From Didymella arachidicola (taxonomy: Eukaryota > Ascomycota > Dothideomycetes > Pleosporales > Didymellaceae), in assembly GCA_016630955.3 (NCBI GenBank), contig CM049989.1, positions 496,001-560,000 of the forward strand: DNA of 64,000 bases, read 5' to 3'. Shown one piece after another: positions 33,365 through 44,922 of this stretch. Position 1 is the first letter of the stretch, and each line of letters begins with the position of its first letter. The notes below the pieces were generated by a model that was not told the origin of the DNA, searched no databases, and saw only the letters and a program-made list of their open reading frames with translations. Made by a program: the position numbers and the translations under genes.

Positions 33365-36223
33365 TAGGCTTTCATTTTGCGCTCGTGGTGGTGGTGTTGT
33401 TGTTGCGGTGGTGGTGGTGGAAGTGGAGTTTTTGACATGGTCAAATTTGCGAATGGAGCGAAGTGGGCCGACGTCAAAGTCCAGAACATCAAAGTCCGTC
33501 ACACACACAGGATTAAAATCTGCGGCAATGGAACATCATCTTGTTTTTTTTGTTTTATTGTGCTGTGCTATGCCCTAATATGTTCCATTTACGAAGTGTT
33601 ATGAAGAAGCTAGAATTGCAACTCAATGAGATAATTACTCGAGGAAAATCACATCACTCATCCTTCCTCCAATCAGCAAAACTTCAGTCGCAGCCTGTGC
33701 ACGCGTTGATCTAATGTTTATGAACTGGAACACTATACGGCGTTGACGCTGCAACGCTGGTTCAACGAGTGCTCTCAAGCGTCACAGATGCATCATCCCT
33801 GCCGTTCAGCAACCTTTGACTACACCGACTGCAACAGATTTAGGTTCTGTTTACTTTGAATCAGCTGCCGATTGCCAGCAGCAAATGAAGCTCACCTGGC
33901 GGGACCAGTAGCCCTTGATATATGTTTGGCGATAAGAATCGGCGCACTGATTTATGCACGGCGCTCAAGAACATCCGCGGAAGAATAGACTGTTTTGTAT
34001 GAAAAAGAACCAGCGCTCTGATGAAAGTTCCCTCTTTCTCTTGCTACAAGAGAATCTGATGCTTGTTTGGTGATTTGTGGTCTTTGCTTATAAAATTTGG
34101 TAGTTGGAAGTAGACGGAATGAGGTGTATCAATTGAGAAGGTGCAAAAACGCTGAAGTTGACAGAATCTGACACTTTTGGGATCGAAATTGGCATGCCGA
34201 TTCGAAAGTAAACGAGCCACGCTGCCCACTCAGTCCTACATGTTCAGTGGTAAATAATTTAGCTTGGCACCTTTTGTCATTCGATTGAGAGAGAAATCAG
34301 GCTTAATATCTCAAATCGTCCATTGTTGGAGTCGTGATGGGTGCTAGAATGCCCGGCTTACTCAGGCTCACGAAGGTGCGGCAGTAAGTTGCTGCTGGCC
34401 GCCTCTCACCCACAGCCTTTGAGTTGCCCGCAATGTTTCCGACCTCCCAGTGCGTCTCTGAGATATTGCTGGTATACCGTGAACGCCTAGCACGTAGTAA
34501 TAATTACGTACGGAGGCGACACTAATCAGAACTAATTAATCACACAAAGCCCTTACTCAGGTCCGAACCATCCTCGTAGGCTTCGAGGGCATGCAATCGG
34601 CCTTCCGCATAATCGCGTTAGCATCTTCTGTCTACCTCAAGCGGGCATAGTGGATGGTCTGATGCAGATGAGTGTGTGCAGATGTGGCCAGGACAGAAAG
34701 GGTGAGTTAAGAATTTAAGCGCAGCATGTATAGAAGCTGTTGTTTGTGAAGGCAGTACGTCGGGAGCTACTCAATACTATAGGTAGAAACACTACGTTCA
34801 GGGAAGTTAAAAGCAGCTCCAAGAACAGGAGCATAAATTTCCGTGGAAGAACATAAACAGTTCGTTGTTGATACGCACACGCAGGAGCTAATTCCGTTAT
34901 CTGAACTACTAACAAACTCCAATCTTGCTTCTTGTGCGAGCTTAGGCAATGTGCGTGTAGAGTAGCAAAGGGCATCCGTACGCAGAGCTCCGCGGGATAG
35001 TTCGAATGACTATGAAAACCACTGACGCACGATATTTCATGAGCTCGGTGTTTCAAACTGGTGATGCCACTAAAACCATTTCGCTCCCTGCTTAAGAGCG
35101 GGTGATCAGCTCCACGAAGTGCGCATCGGGCTCTTTCGCATCTATAGCCGCGTGTCTATTGCCTTTTGCACACAGATGGCGAAGATGAAGTATAGCAGCC
35201 TCGAAATATTCCTTAGGAAGTGCGCGGTGATACCATAATTGCGATTGATTCGATGCACACCAATAGTTTGTTCACTTACTTCATCGTTGCGGCTGCCGTC
35301 CCTTGTGAAAGACCATGTTCGGTGTACTGCGTATACTCCGCAAGTATATCTTCTGAAAAATATTACAGGACTCAATCCTGCAGCCATTTAAGTGGTTTTC
35401 GCAGAAGAATCTTCTGGGGTGTAGGATGAACACACGGGATCGGGCAGTACTCCAACTATTAGGAGATAGCCGCAGTTCAGTCCACTCAATCTGCATCCTC
35501 GACCCGTCGCTGACCCGTAACATCTTAAAAATTTTTGAGTGTAAATTGTCTGGCTGTATGGACTAGGGATGGAGTATAGCTTTCCTAGGTCAGTGATCAC
35601 CTACCTGGATGCGAACCTCCTTAAGATTAGTATAAAACATAACAGAGGAATGGCAGAGCAGAGTCTGCTCTACAATTGCATTGGTCAAAATTTTGGGATT
35701 CGCGTTTCTGTAAGCAGATTCTCGGGCCGCATGGTTCGTGAGAGGTGAGCTGGCGTTGCCACCTGAGCACTGCTGCCGCTCAACCTGCATGTCAATGACC
35801 GACACGCTACCATTACTTTGGGTCCCACATATATCCTGCTGATTTGGAGCTCAGATAGCATGATGGCTGGGATCATTGGCATCAAATTGAAGTGTTGTTT
35901 GTGGCAAATTAGACAATTGTAGCCTGTCTGTTATATTAATTGCCCGTCTTGCTGATTGATGGGCGAAGAACGATGTGCAAAGACTCCTATGGTCAACAAC
36001 CAGCGAGCGGTAGCATCAAATACGAAGTAGAACCATGCATTGTTGGTAGATTATTGATTGTACAGTCCACCTGGAGGGGTGATGAGGAGAAAACATTAAC
36101 ATAAGACATCCCGTGATAATTGAACCGCCCATCCCGATCTCAAAACCCAGTGAGAAACGCCAACCGTATCGTTCGTAATCACCGATCATCCTCTTCCAAG
36201 CACATACAAGCGTCATAATGCAC
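33365..36223. other. Gene-poor interval downstream of tRNA-Ala
   Basis: About 2.9 kb with only short overlapping frames. A GGT/GTT-rich simple-sequence patch lies at 33383-33425. I see no terminal inverted repeats, LTR or transposase remnants, and no strong RIP-like AT shift. The right-hand end should include the 3' UTR of the RCR-type gene. Confidence 0.5.
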
Positions 36224-36737
36224 TTATGCGTGGCTCTTGCCCGGTGGCGGGCCAGGTGGAGGCGCGTACTGGTTGTTGCCACCGTATGTGGGCTGGGGGC
36301 TCTGGAGCTCGACACCATTCTGCTGGCCGTAATAGCCCTGATTTGCGCCATTACCGTAGTAGCCATTGTTGTTATTGTTGGTAGCGGCTGAGTAGGGTGG
36401 TGCTGGCGCTGTGTTGTAGTTGTTGTTGTAGTTGTTGTTGTAGTAGGGCTGCGCGTTGTTGCCGCCGACAGGTCTGGCGGCCCAGCCTGTGCCGTAGAAG
36501 GGTGTGCGACCGGCCTTTCTTCTGCGGCGTGCGGTAATGCAACTGTGTAGTGTTAGTGATGGCCGGGCAAAAAGCGCACTGGTGGCTGCAACTGACTTAC
36601 CTGCAGAGGAAGAAGAGCAGCAGAAATCCGATTACGACGACCGCAAGGACGACCCAGCGGACCCAAGTGTTCCATGCGGACTGACGGTAGCAACGTCGTA
36701 CATTGTAGCGATCATAGTAGCACCTTGTTGCAGCCAT
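36224..36737 (-). CDS. RCR-family single-pass membrane protein (chitin/Congo red resistance type)
   Basis: Two exons, 36737-36601 and 36542-36224, give 151 aa. A short Tyr/Arg/Cys-rich lumenal part (RCYYDRYNVRRCYRQ) precedes WNTWVRWVVLAVVVIGFLLLFF, one membrane helix near 27-46. It is followed by CSCITARRRRKAGRTPFYGTGW, a basic stop-transfer segment and the 'YGTGW' block typical of the RCR family. The remaining cytosolic tail is rich in Asn, Tyr, Gly and Pro with PPPY-like end sequence (QYAPPPGPPPGK). Yeast Rcr1/Rcr2 act in ER/endosome-to-vacuole sorting of plasma-membrane proteins and affect chitin deposition, partly by binding Rsp5. The splice (TGCAG|GTAAGT...ACACAG|TTG) restores this sequence. 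Upstream in-frame ATGs at 36827 and 36806 would add a hydrophobic, signal-like leader, so the start is not certain. Confidence 0.8.
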
Positions 36738-38902
36738 GACGTTAGTAAATTGTGATGATAAAGCTGCTAATAGCAGTAATCGCGAGTTTGTCGATGTGGA
36801 TAGCATATTGAGTGTGTAGAGAGACAAGTTTGAAGGTAAACAAAGTCAAGGATGAGACAAAGGACAGGTACAGGTATGGATGTGTTGCGAATGCGCTTTG
36901 TATGACGTCTTGAGCACCGTTCGCAGAAGCTGAGGTGCGCGACCAGGTTATAACATCGACTCTAGGAATTGAAAAGCCACAAATTAGCAGGGAACGTACT
37001 CATCATCGCTATAGAATTGCCGCGCAACTAGAGCAGGCATTATTGCGCTTACTTAGCCGTTATCCGGTCGAAACTAGAGGTGTCTGGAGAGCTGTGAGAG
37101 GGTGTTGCAGGCGTGTGGGCCGCGGATGCAGGCCCTCCAAGTGGGTATGACGAAGTCTAAATGCTTGAACAGGCCCGCCTTCGAAGATCGATGCGGCTGT
37201 GCTCTTGGCTTGCGAGCTAGTTCGGCTGGAACGGAGAGAGCTGCGACTGGCAATGACGACGCTAGGAGCTCTCTGATTCGCTGAAGGGCCGAATTTGAGT
37301 GAGCTGCTGATGTGCTGCTGCGTGTACGGTGGCTTAGTCGCCAGATGTGGGGATGTCAAGAGCAGGTGGATGACTGTCGAACCTTCGCTCACAGCGTAGA
37401 GCGTTCGTGTTCTGCTCACTGGGGGCGTGTCGGTGAAAAGTCACCGTCTTGACGCGAACATCACTAAGGCGATTGTTATGACTTGGACATCTCCTCGTGA
37501 CATGGCGGCTGTACGCTCCCTCGAAGCAAGCCGAGAGCACACCGTCATTAACGCGTGAGACAGCAGTGCTGGCGCGTTCTTAGAGGTCGGTGAGGTCTCG
37601 CAGACCAGCCACTGCACCATATACAGCATCTTCAGTGTACTCAAATCACATAAACACTCATTTTGGCGTTGTAGCAGTGCAGGCTTCGTTAAAACAATCC
37701 ATGGACAGATCGTGGGGTGTTGCATGCAGCGCCGTTGACCCCACTTTGCCCACAAAGCTGGTGCACCAGCCTAAGGCTTTCTACAAGCTACCGCAGTGCT
37801 GCATTTTCCACCTGCTCTCATCACTGACGATAGAAACCTTCATTGCACTTTTGCTTGCTCTTTCTCAAAGCTCTGCACCCAGCATGCATCGCACCATCAT
37901 TCCAGCAGTACACGCGCAGGCAGGGATGCGCGACTGGCCGTGACAGTGCGGCCAATCATAGCACCGAAGGCCTCAATTTCCTGGATACGCTAATGCAGGA
38001 TGAGTTGTTCAATTGTAGATGGCATGGTTGCCCGCTGGTCCCACTGCCAGCGAAGCTGCTCAAATAATACTGTTACTCGTGCCTGTGCTCATTCTGCGCT
38101 CTTTCTCTCTCTGTGTGCGCTTTCGCTGTCTAAATACTGCGCTTGTTGTCCATTCTGCGCCCGTCGAGCTCCAATCCGCAACTCCTGCGAATACAGACAC
38201 CCTGGTCAAGGACCGACTGCGATTTTTGTGCGACCGCGACACGAGAGGAACAATTCCGTCAGCTCTCCACAGTACTGGAACTTGGATCCGATTGCTTCAG
38301 AGCTGCGCCGCTCTTCGACATTACTTCCATACCTGCGATCGGGACAGATGAGCAACAATTGCTAGCCGTGGCTCCTTCTCGACACGAGGTCACGAGCGCG
38401 CGCAAGTCACAGTTTGCAAGGGGCACGCAGCCGCAGTCATGCGGAATGCATACAAAGCTGAACATCCCATGAACAGCACTTCAAGAGACACAACAATGGT
38501 TTCGCTACATATTCAGACCACACCTGGACCAAACCGTCCGTCTCTTGAACGCGCTCGCTGCTTGTACCGGAGAAAACGTTGATGCTACATGCTAAACCAG
38601 ATGTACTGGCAGTCGTCGGCGGTCCCAGGAGAGCCGACATCGCCAAAGAAATTCGAAAAGGACAACATATGCTGAGTGGAAACACGATGTGGCCATCGCT
38701 AGCCTGCAGTATGACCTGCTTGTCTTGTCTTCCGTTCACGTCGTAAGAATCATTAAGCATGTCGTAAGAAGCTGACGGCCGTAACTCGTAAGAACATAGG
38801 CGCGTCGAAGTCGTAAGGTCGAGAAGTCGAAAAGCACCACGTCGAGCTGAATGCGCTGCTGAGCACGTGGTGAACCCGCCGGACGCGGTGTCACCCGATG
38901 AC
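36738..38902. other. Gene-poor interval between RCR-type gene and ARL8
   Basis: About 2.2 kb containing the promoter of the RCR-type gene and the 3' flank of ARL8. Several ORFs of 100-120 codons overlap each other (for example 37060-37419 minus and 38000-38365 plus) and show no known domain. Four spaced TCGTAAG words lie at 38741-38817. Confidence 0.45.
38741..38817 (+). repeat. Four spaced copies of TCGTAAG
   Basis: The heptamer TCGTAAG occurs at 38741, 38762, 38786 and 38811, spaced 21, 24 and 25 nt apart, in an otherwise diverged stretch just 3' of ARL8. This may be a decayed ~24-bp tandem repeat or a cluster of binding sites in the ARL8 3' region. Confidence 0.8.
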
Positions 38903-39982
38903 CTATTTGCTGGCTCGGGCAATCAACCATTGGAGGACAGCGTCGAGGTTTGTCTCTTCTTTGGCGCTGATACCATAACAGCTCACTTCTCGATGAGAGA
39001 CCTCTTTAAGGTTGAGCACATCAATGAGCTCGTCAACAGAGAGTTTTCCTGGCAAATCTGACTTGTTGCCAAGTACGAGGAGCGGGATGCCTTCGAGGGC
39101 TGGCTTCTCCAACAGTAGCTTCAATTCTTCTCTCGCAACCGGAAGAGCATCTTTGTCGGCCGAGTCAACAATGAACCTGTACGGGTCAGCGGAAGCGATG
39201 CCTCACGTGCCAGCAATCTTACACGATGGCATTCACACCACGGCAATATCTTTCCCACATGGAACGAAATCGAGGTTGACCCCCGAGGTCCCAACTGTAG
39301 TTCATGGTCAGCAGGCGGAACTGCGACAGGGTAAATTGCCAGCATCCCGGAAGAGTGGCTCAAACCGGCTTGGTGCCACAAGAGGTGGACCTGCGTGACC
39401 AAGGCGGCACAGGGAAGCACTCACCACTTCAATGTTACATGGCCTTTCTGAACGCGCTTCATGTTGAAGCCAACGGTAGGGATGGAGCTACGGCCATTAG
39501 CGCTTGGACCAGATGTGACGATGGAGCTCATGGTCGCGCGGAGCTGCGCAGCCGGCACGCTGCTGCACGCACGACATGAGGCCAGTATTGACGCACTCAA
39601 CAGTAAACTCTCCTCCCTAGGCATTATCTCGTCAGCCGGAAATGTTCGCTTGGGATCTCGTGGGTGTAGCGCGACTGCTTCCCGATCTGGAGATCACTCA
39701 CCGCCAGAACTCTCAACAGCGACGTCTTGCCAGCGTTCTGCAAACCGATCATGGTGATGTCCATCTCTGTCGCCCTGTAAAGTGAAGGAAGTCAGCTTCC
39801 ATTTCGTCTCATCTCGGACGGTCGTGTCGCTATCCCTCTGCAATGAGGTAGATACGAGTGGACAAATATCATAGGTGCATCAGGCATCTAGGCTGGTGCA
39901 TGCGCAGGCGCAAGGCACAAAGGCAGACTCACCAGAACAGGCGCAGAAGCCAGTCATAGATACGGCGGAAGATGCTCGCCAT
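38903..39982 (-). CDS. ARL8: Arl8-type small GTPase (lysosome/vacuole Arf-like)
   Basis: Six exons (39982-39933, 39774-39702, 39616-39597, 39487-39425, 39294-39223, 39176-38903) give 183 aa, close to animal Arl8 (186). The start MASIFRRIYDWLLRLFW is an amphipathic helix without the Gly2 used for myristoylation, as in Arl8. Then come P-loop GLQNAGKT (27-34), GGEFTVDSIPTVGFNMKRV (switch I), WDLGGQPRFRSMWERYCRGV (switch II), FIVDSADKDALPVAREEL, NKSDLPGKL and the SAKE loop (CYGISAKEETNLD). Arl8 recruits motor and tethering factors to lysosomes in animals; fungal work is limited. The third exon is only 20 nt but is required: it supplies GGEFTV between LLRVLA and the switch I segment. Introns interrupt nearly every GTP-binding element. 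The gene is divergent from RPA135. Confidence 0.93.
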
Positions 39983-40414
39983 GGTGAGAGCACGCGTGAA
40001 GGTAGTGGTCCTGAGTCGTGATCGTCTCTCGCAAGGAACAGGTGATGGACGATGGATGCTGGTGCAAAGCCTGGGATCCTTGCTGCGGGGTCTATTCGGT
40101 AGTGATTGGCGATCACGTCGGTGTCAAGCAGCGACAGAAAATTGACAACAATGCAAAGAACATGCGAATCGTGCTGGCTGCAAAGTGACGATGTGAAGAG
40201 CGAGGACTGCGCCGCCCCTAGAGAAAAGGCCGCAGGTGGAGGTCGCTGTGCACAAGTTCGCCGCGGGCAGGTGACTTCCGCTGCAGCAAGCTCTGGGCTA
40301 GCGCCTTCCCGCGGCGCTAGCCCGCCAAAAAAGTTAAACTTTTGGAAGCAGCATCCCACACAGCTTCCACACCGTGACCGCCCACGCGACCTTCTGCCGT
40401 AAGAGTCGCCCGTC
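39983..40414. promoter_or_regulatory. Divergent promoter ARL8 / RPA135 with inverted repeats
   Basis: These 432 nt lie between divergent start codons. They contain a perfect 11-bp inverted repeat (40295-40305 and 40313-40323, 7-nt loop) followed six bases later by a 7-bp inverted repeat (40329-40343). Both lie 70-120 nt upstream of the RPA135 ATG, within the promoter or its 5' UTR. Confidence 0.6.
40295..40343 (+). repeat. Two adjacent perfect inverted repeats
   Basis: The first has arms GGGCTAGCGCC / GGCGCTAGCCC with loop TTCCCGC. The second is AAAAGTT-A-AACTTTT, centred at 40336 and flanked by CC/GG. The first is GC-rich and could form a stable RNA hairpin or cruciform. Confidence 0.9.
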
Positions 40415-43400
40415 ATGGCTCCAGCTGCTGCCACCAAAAAGCAGCCACAGTGGTCAACTGATTTCGACACAAAGCGCCGCCAGCACCTCTTCCGGAATCC
40501 GCCCAAGGACAAGACCGCCTATCCTACACTCGCGGCTGCCGTTGACCCCCACATCAACTCTTTCAACAGTATCTTTGCGCCCGGCGGCCAGATAGAGGAG
40601 GGCATCAAGGACATTGGCATCAAGCATTTCAACGACGGCGACCCATATGCGCAACCCGAAGAGATTGGGCGCAGGAACCGACTCTCCGTGCGCATTCAAG
40701 ATGTCTTCCTCGACAAGGCTGTACTGCCGCCCTCCAACAAAGTCGCGCTGAAGAACCGCAATATCTTCCCCGCAGAGTGTCGAGAGCGCCACGCTACATA
40801 CCGCGGCAAGCTTCGTGCTCGTCTGGAGTACAAAGTGAATAATGAGGACTGGCAGGAGGAGGTCTGCGATTTGGGACAGGTTCCAATCATGTTAAGGGTA
40901 AGACTCACCCAATCTGCCGGATTGCGCACGCGTACAGCAGCACGGAACTAACTCGTGATAGTCGAACCGGTGCCACCTTGAGAACCTGAGCCCAGATCAG
41001 CTTGTCAAAGCCAAGGAAGAGACCGAGGAACTGGGTGGCTACTTCATCGTCAACGGCATTGAGAAGATAATTCGAATGCTACAGGTGAACAGGCGTAACT
41101 ACCCTATGGCCATCAAGCGTGGAGCTTTCACAAACCGCGGTCCTGGCTACACACCCTACGGCATTCAGATTCGATCAATCCGTACTGATCAATCCTCGCA
41201 AACGAATGCGCTCCACTATTTGAGCGACGGAAATGTCAACTTCCGATTTTCATGGAGGAAGGCCGAATACCTGGTCCCGGTCATGATGGTCATGAAGGCG
41301 TTGGTGGAGACAAATGACCGCGACATATTCGAAGGTATCGTCGGCGCAGCCGGCTCGAAAGGGCTGACAGAGAAGCAATTCGTCACAGATAGAGTGGAAT
41401 TGCTCCTCCGGACGTACAAGGTCTACGGCTTGCACTCGCAAGCAAAGACAAGGGCATACCTGGGATCCAAGTTCAAGGTCGTACTACAGCTTCCGGACGA
41501 TGCTAGCGACGACGAGGCAGGCGTCGAGTTTCTGCGAAAGATCGTTCTGCCCCACCTCGGATCCTACAACGTCACTCCGGCGCAAAACGCCGATAAGTTC
41601 CAAATGATCCTCTTCATGATCCGGAAACTATATGCGCTGGTCGAGGGCGAGTGCTCGGTCGATAACCCTGATGCGGTCCAGAACCAAGAAATCCTGCTCG
41701 GTGGTCAGCTATACGGAATGGTCATCAAGGAAAGATTAGACGAGTGGCTGAACTCGATTCGCCCCGTCCTGCAGGACTGGGGCCGCCGATCGGAGTGGAA
41801 GTCATTCACGTCTCCTGAGTTCAAGAAAGAATTTTTGCCCAGGGTGTTGAAAAGGACAACCATGGATATTGGACGCGCCATGGAGTATTTTCTATCCACC
41901 GGTAACCTCGTCAGTCCAACTGGTCTCGACCTGCAGCAGACTGCTGGTTTCGTTGTAGTGGCTGAGAAGATCAACTTCTACCGTTTCATCAGTCATTTCA
42001 GGATGGTGCACAGAGGTGCCTTCTTTGCCCAACTCAAGACAACTACAGTTCGTAAGCTACTACCGGAGAGCTGGGGCTTCATGTGCCCAGTCCACACCCC
42101 TGACGGTTCTCCATGTGGTCTGCTGAACCACTTTGCACACAAGTGCAAGTTGGCTACACAGAACGTTGATGTTTCGGCCGTTCCTAAGCTTGTGGCGCAG
42201 CTAGGCGTATCGAGCAAGTCTTCCGCGTCACTTGAGTCAAGCGTGGTCGTACAGCTTGACGGCCGTGTCTTGGGCTTCTGCTCACCAAAGCAAGCCAAGG
42301 TTATCGCGGATACCTTGCGATACTGGAAGGTAGAGGGTACGCATGACGTGCCATTGGAGCTTGAGATTGGATTTGTCCCCAACTCGAATGGCGGCCAATA
42401 CCCCGGTGTCTTCATGTTCTCGCAGGTCGCACGCATGTACCGACCTGTCAAGTACCTTCCTCTTGGCAAGCTGGACTACGTCGGACCCTTTGAACAGCCC
42501 TACATGTCCATCGCCTGCACAGATCCTGAAATTGTCTCTGGCGACTCCACTCATGTCGAGTTTGACCCTACCAACATCTTCTCGATCATCGCCAACATGA
42601 CACCGTTCTCCGATTTCAACCAGTCGCCCCGAAACATGTACCGTAAGTATCTTCTCTACTGTGTTTATGGATCGGTCTAACTTGTTATAGAATGTCAGAT
42701 GGGTAAGCAGTCGATGGGTACACCTGGAACCGCACTGCGCTACCGTACCGATAACAAGACCTACCGCCTCCAGACCGGCCAGACACCGATAGTGCGACCA
42801 CCTCTCCACAACGAATATGGTTTTGATAACTTCCCGAACGGCACCAACGCTGTTGTGGCCGTCATCTCTTACACTGGTTACGACATGGACGACGCTATGA
42901 TTCTGAACAAATCAGCTCACGAACGCGGCTTTGGTCATGGCACCATCTATAAGACGAAGATCTGCGATCTTGAGGAGGGTGGTCGCAGAAACAGGTCTGG
43001 AAAGACTGTGTCCAAGCTGTTTGGTTTCGCTCCTGAGGGTCTCAAGAAAGCACAGTACTTGGATACACTAGACGAAGACGGTTTCCCACGAGTTGGCACG
43101 ATGCTGCGTCACGGCGACGTTATCGCTGCGTGGCATACAGTCTCGTACGATGCTGCGACCGATGACTATATCAATCGCGACGCCAACACCCAATTCTTCA
43201 AGTATAAGGAGGACGAGCTTGCATTCGTCGAGGAGGTTCGTATCATTGGCTCAGAGGATGGCACGCAGCCTTGTCAAAAGATCAGCATCAAGCTTCGCGT
43301 TCCTCGTTCACCCATCATCGGCGATAAGTTCTCTTCTCGCCACGGGCAGAAGGGTGTCTGCTCGCAGAAGTGGCCTTCGATCGACATGCCATTCTCCGAG

Positions 43401-44168
43401 TCCGGTATCCAGCCCGATGTAATCATTAACCCTCACGCCTTCCCCTCACGTATGACAATCGGTATGTTTGTCGAGTCTCTGGCTGGTAAGGCAGGTGCTA
43501 TGCACGGTATCGCACAAGATTCCACGCCCTTCCGCTTCGATGAGCAGAATACGGCCGTCGACTTCTTCGGCCACCAGCTCATGAAGGCTGGGTACAACTA
43601 CTACGGAAATGAACCTATGTACTCTGGTATCACAGGCCAGGAGCTTGCAGCCGACATCTACATTGGTGTTGTCTACTACCAGCGTCTGCGTCACATGGTC
43701 AACGATAAGTACCAGGTCCGTACCACTGGTCCAGTCAACTCGATGACAGGTCAGCCGATCAAGGGAAGGAAGAAGGGTGGTGGTATCCGTGTTGGTGAGA
43801 TGGAGCGCGATGCGCTTATTGCACACGGCACTGCGTTCCTGCTCCAGGATCGTCTGATGAACTGTTCCGACTACACCAAGGCGGCCATCTGCCGTGGATG
43901 TGGTAGCTTCCTGTCGACCGCACCGACTGTGAATGAATTCTCGCGCAAGAACGATAAGAGCGGTAGAAGTCTGACAATTAGGTGTAGAAGGTGTGCGTCC
44001 CTCGCGGACGGCCACCAAAGCAAGAGCGATACTTGGACCGATGGCCAGGGCATTCGCTTCAGTGGCGGTGACGACATCGCTACGGTTGCTGTTCCGGGTG
44101 TGTTGAAGTATCTTGATGTCGAGCTGGCTAGCATGGGTGTCAGACTTAAGTTCAACGTTTCGCCTTAA
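40415..44168 (+). CDS. RPA135: RNA polymerase I second-largest subunit Rpa135 (A135)
   Basis: Three exons (40415-40897, 40962-42642, 42691-44168) give 1,213 aa; yeast Rpa135 is 1,203. It forms, with Rpa190, the catalytic centre that transcribes 35S rDNA in the nucleolus. In order: the protrusion/lobe start with GGYFIVNGIEKIIRMLQVNRR; fork and external regions; ESWGFMCPVHTPDGSPCGLLNH; QCQMGKQSMGTPG across the second intron; the hybrid-binding GYDMDDAMILNKSA; GDKFSSRHGQKGVCSQKWP near residue 931; PHAFPSRMTIGM; and the C-terminal zinc ribbon CRGCGSF...CRRCAS near 1,120-1,165. DGSPCGLLNH and the A135-like start (DKTAYPTLAAAVDPHINSFN) separate it from the polymerase II and III subunits. Both introns have GTAAG donors (the last acceptor is ttatag). 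Confidence 0.96.
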
Positions 44169-44922
44169 GATTGGTACACGAGCAGCATGTTGGGAGGAAT
44201 TGTATAGGCATTGCTTGGCGTTTTGGATGTAAAAGTTACCCGGACTCATTAGCAGCATCAGCGGAGTTCTCTAGATCAATGAATCAAATCACATCACGAT
44301 AGACAGGCAGCTTAAGAAACAACCTACCGTAATCTTGGAAGTCAGAGGTTTCTAAAAACAAGATACTTCTTGGCGTGCTGCATGTACAGCCAGGTCTTTC
44401 CCATCGACTTCTGCTGCGCTTGTTGTGGGCTGGGCATGCAGGAAATGTCAGGAGGGCCGTGAGCAGTGAGCGGCTGAGTAACAGCTGCGGCGCAGTGCAG
44501 GGAGAACTGGCTTTATGGGCCCACGGAATATGTATGTTATAAACGTCCGCATTGGTCTCAGAGGGAAAATCGAAACATCTTCTAGTACATCTGAGAGAGT
44601 CCTATTCAGATCACCTGTAAAGACGAACGCATGAGCATGTTGACCGATATCCCAGTGTTCATGGCCCTGAACTTCATTCGCAGCCAGCCAACCGGAGGCG
44701 CAGGAGACCCAATTTTAGCCTTGACTGTGCCCTCGACTCATTTCAGCTCCGCCGCAACAATCACAACCGTAGCGCTGACCTTGGTACTTGCGCAGTCTTT
44801 TACTGCTGCCTTGCTCTTTTCGACTTCTTCACTTTGCTCATCGTGCCTGTGGACATTCGATTCGCAGCTTCCAAGGTTATCAATTGGCACATTAGCTGCG
44901 TTACCCCTCCATACCCCACGCC
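44169..44922. other. Intergenic between RPA135 and TYS1
   Basis: These 754 nt hold the RPA135 3' UTR and the tyrosyl-tRNA synthetase promoter. A plus-strand frame at 44631-44972 overlaps the TYS1 start out of frame and is not convincing. Confidence 0.5.

Noticed and set aside
34490..34520. AT-rich near-palindrome (acgtagtaataattacgt)
   Set aside because: It is imperfect and short, with no matching copy or target-site duplication seen nearby. It is not evidence for a transposon.
36960..37060. Possible small spliced exon pair on the minus strand (MPALVARQFYSDDE then an intron) upstream of the RCR-type gene
   Set aside because: The splice signals look plausible, but the downstream reading has no recognisable content and overlaps the probable promoter. 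It is too weak to annotate.
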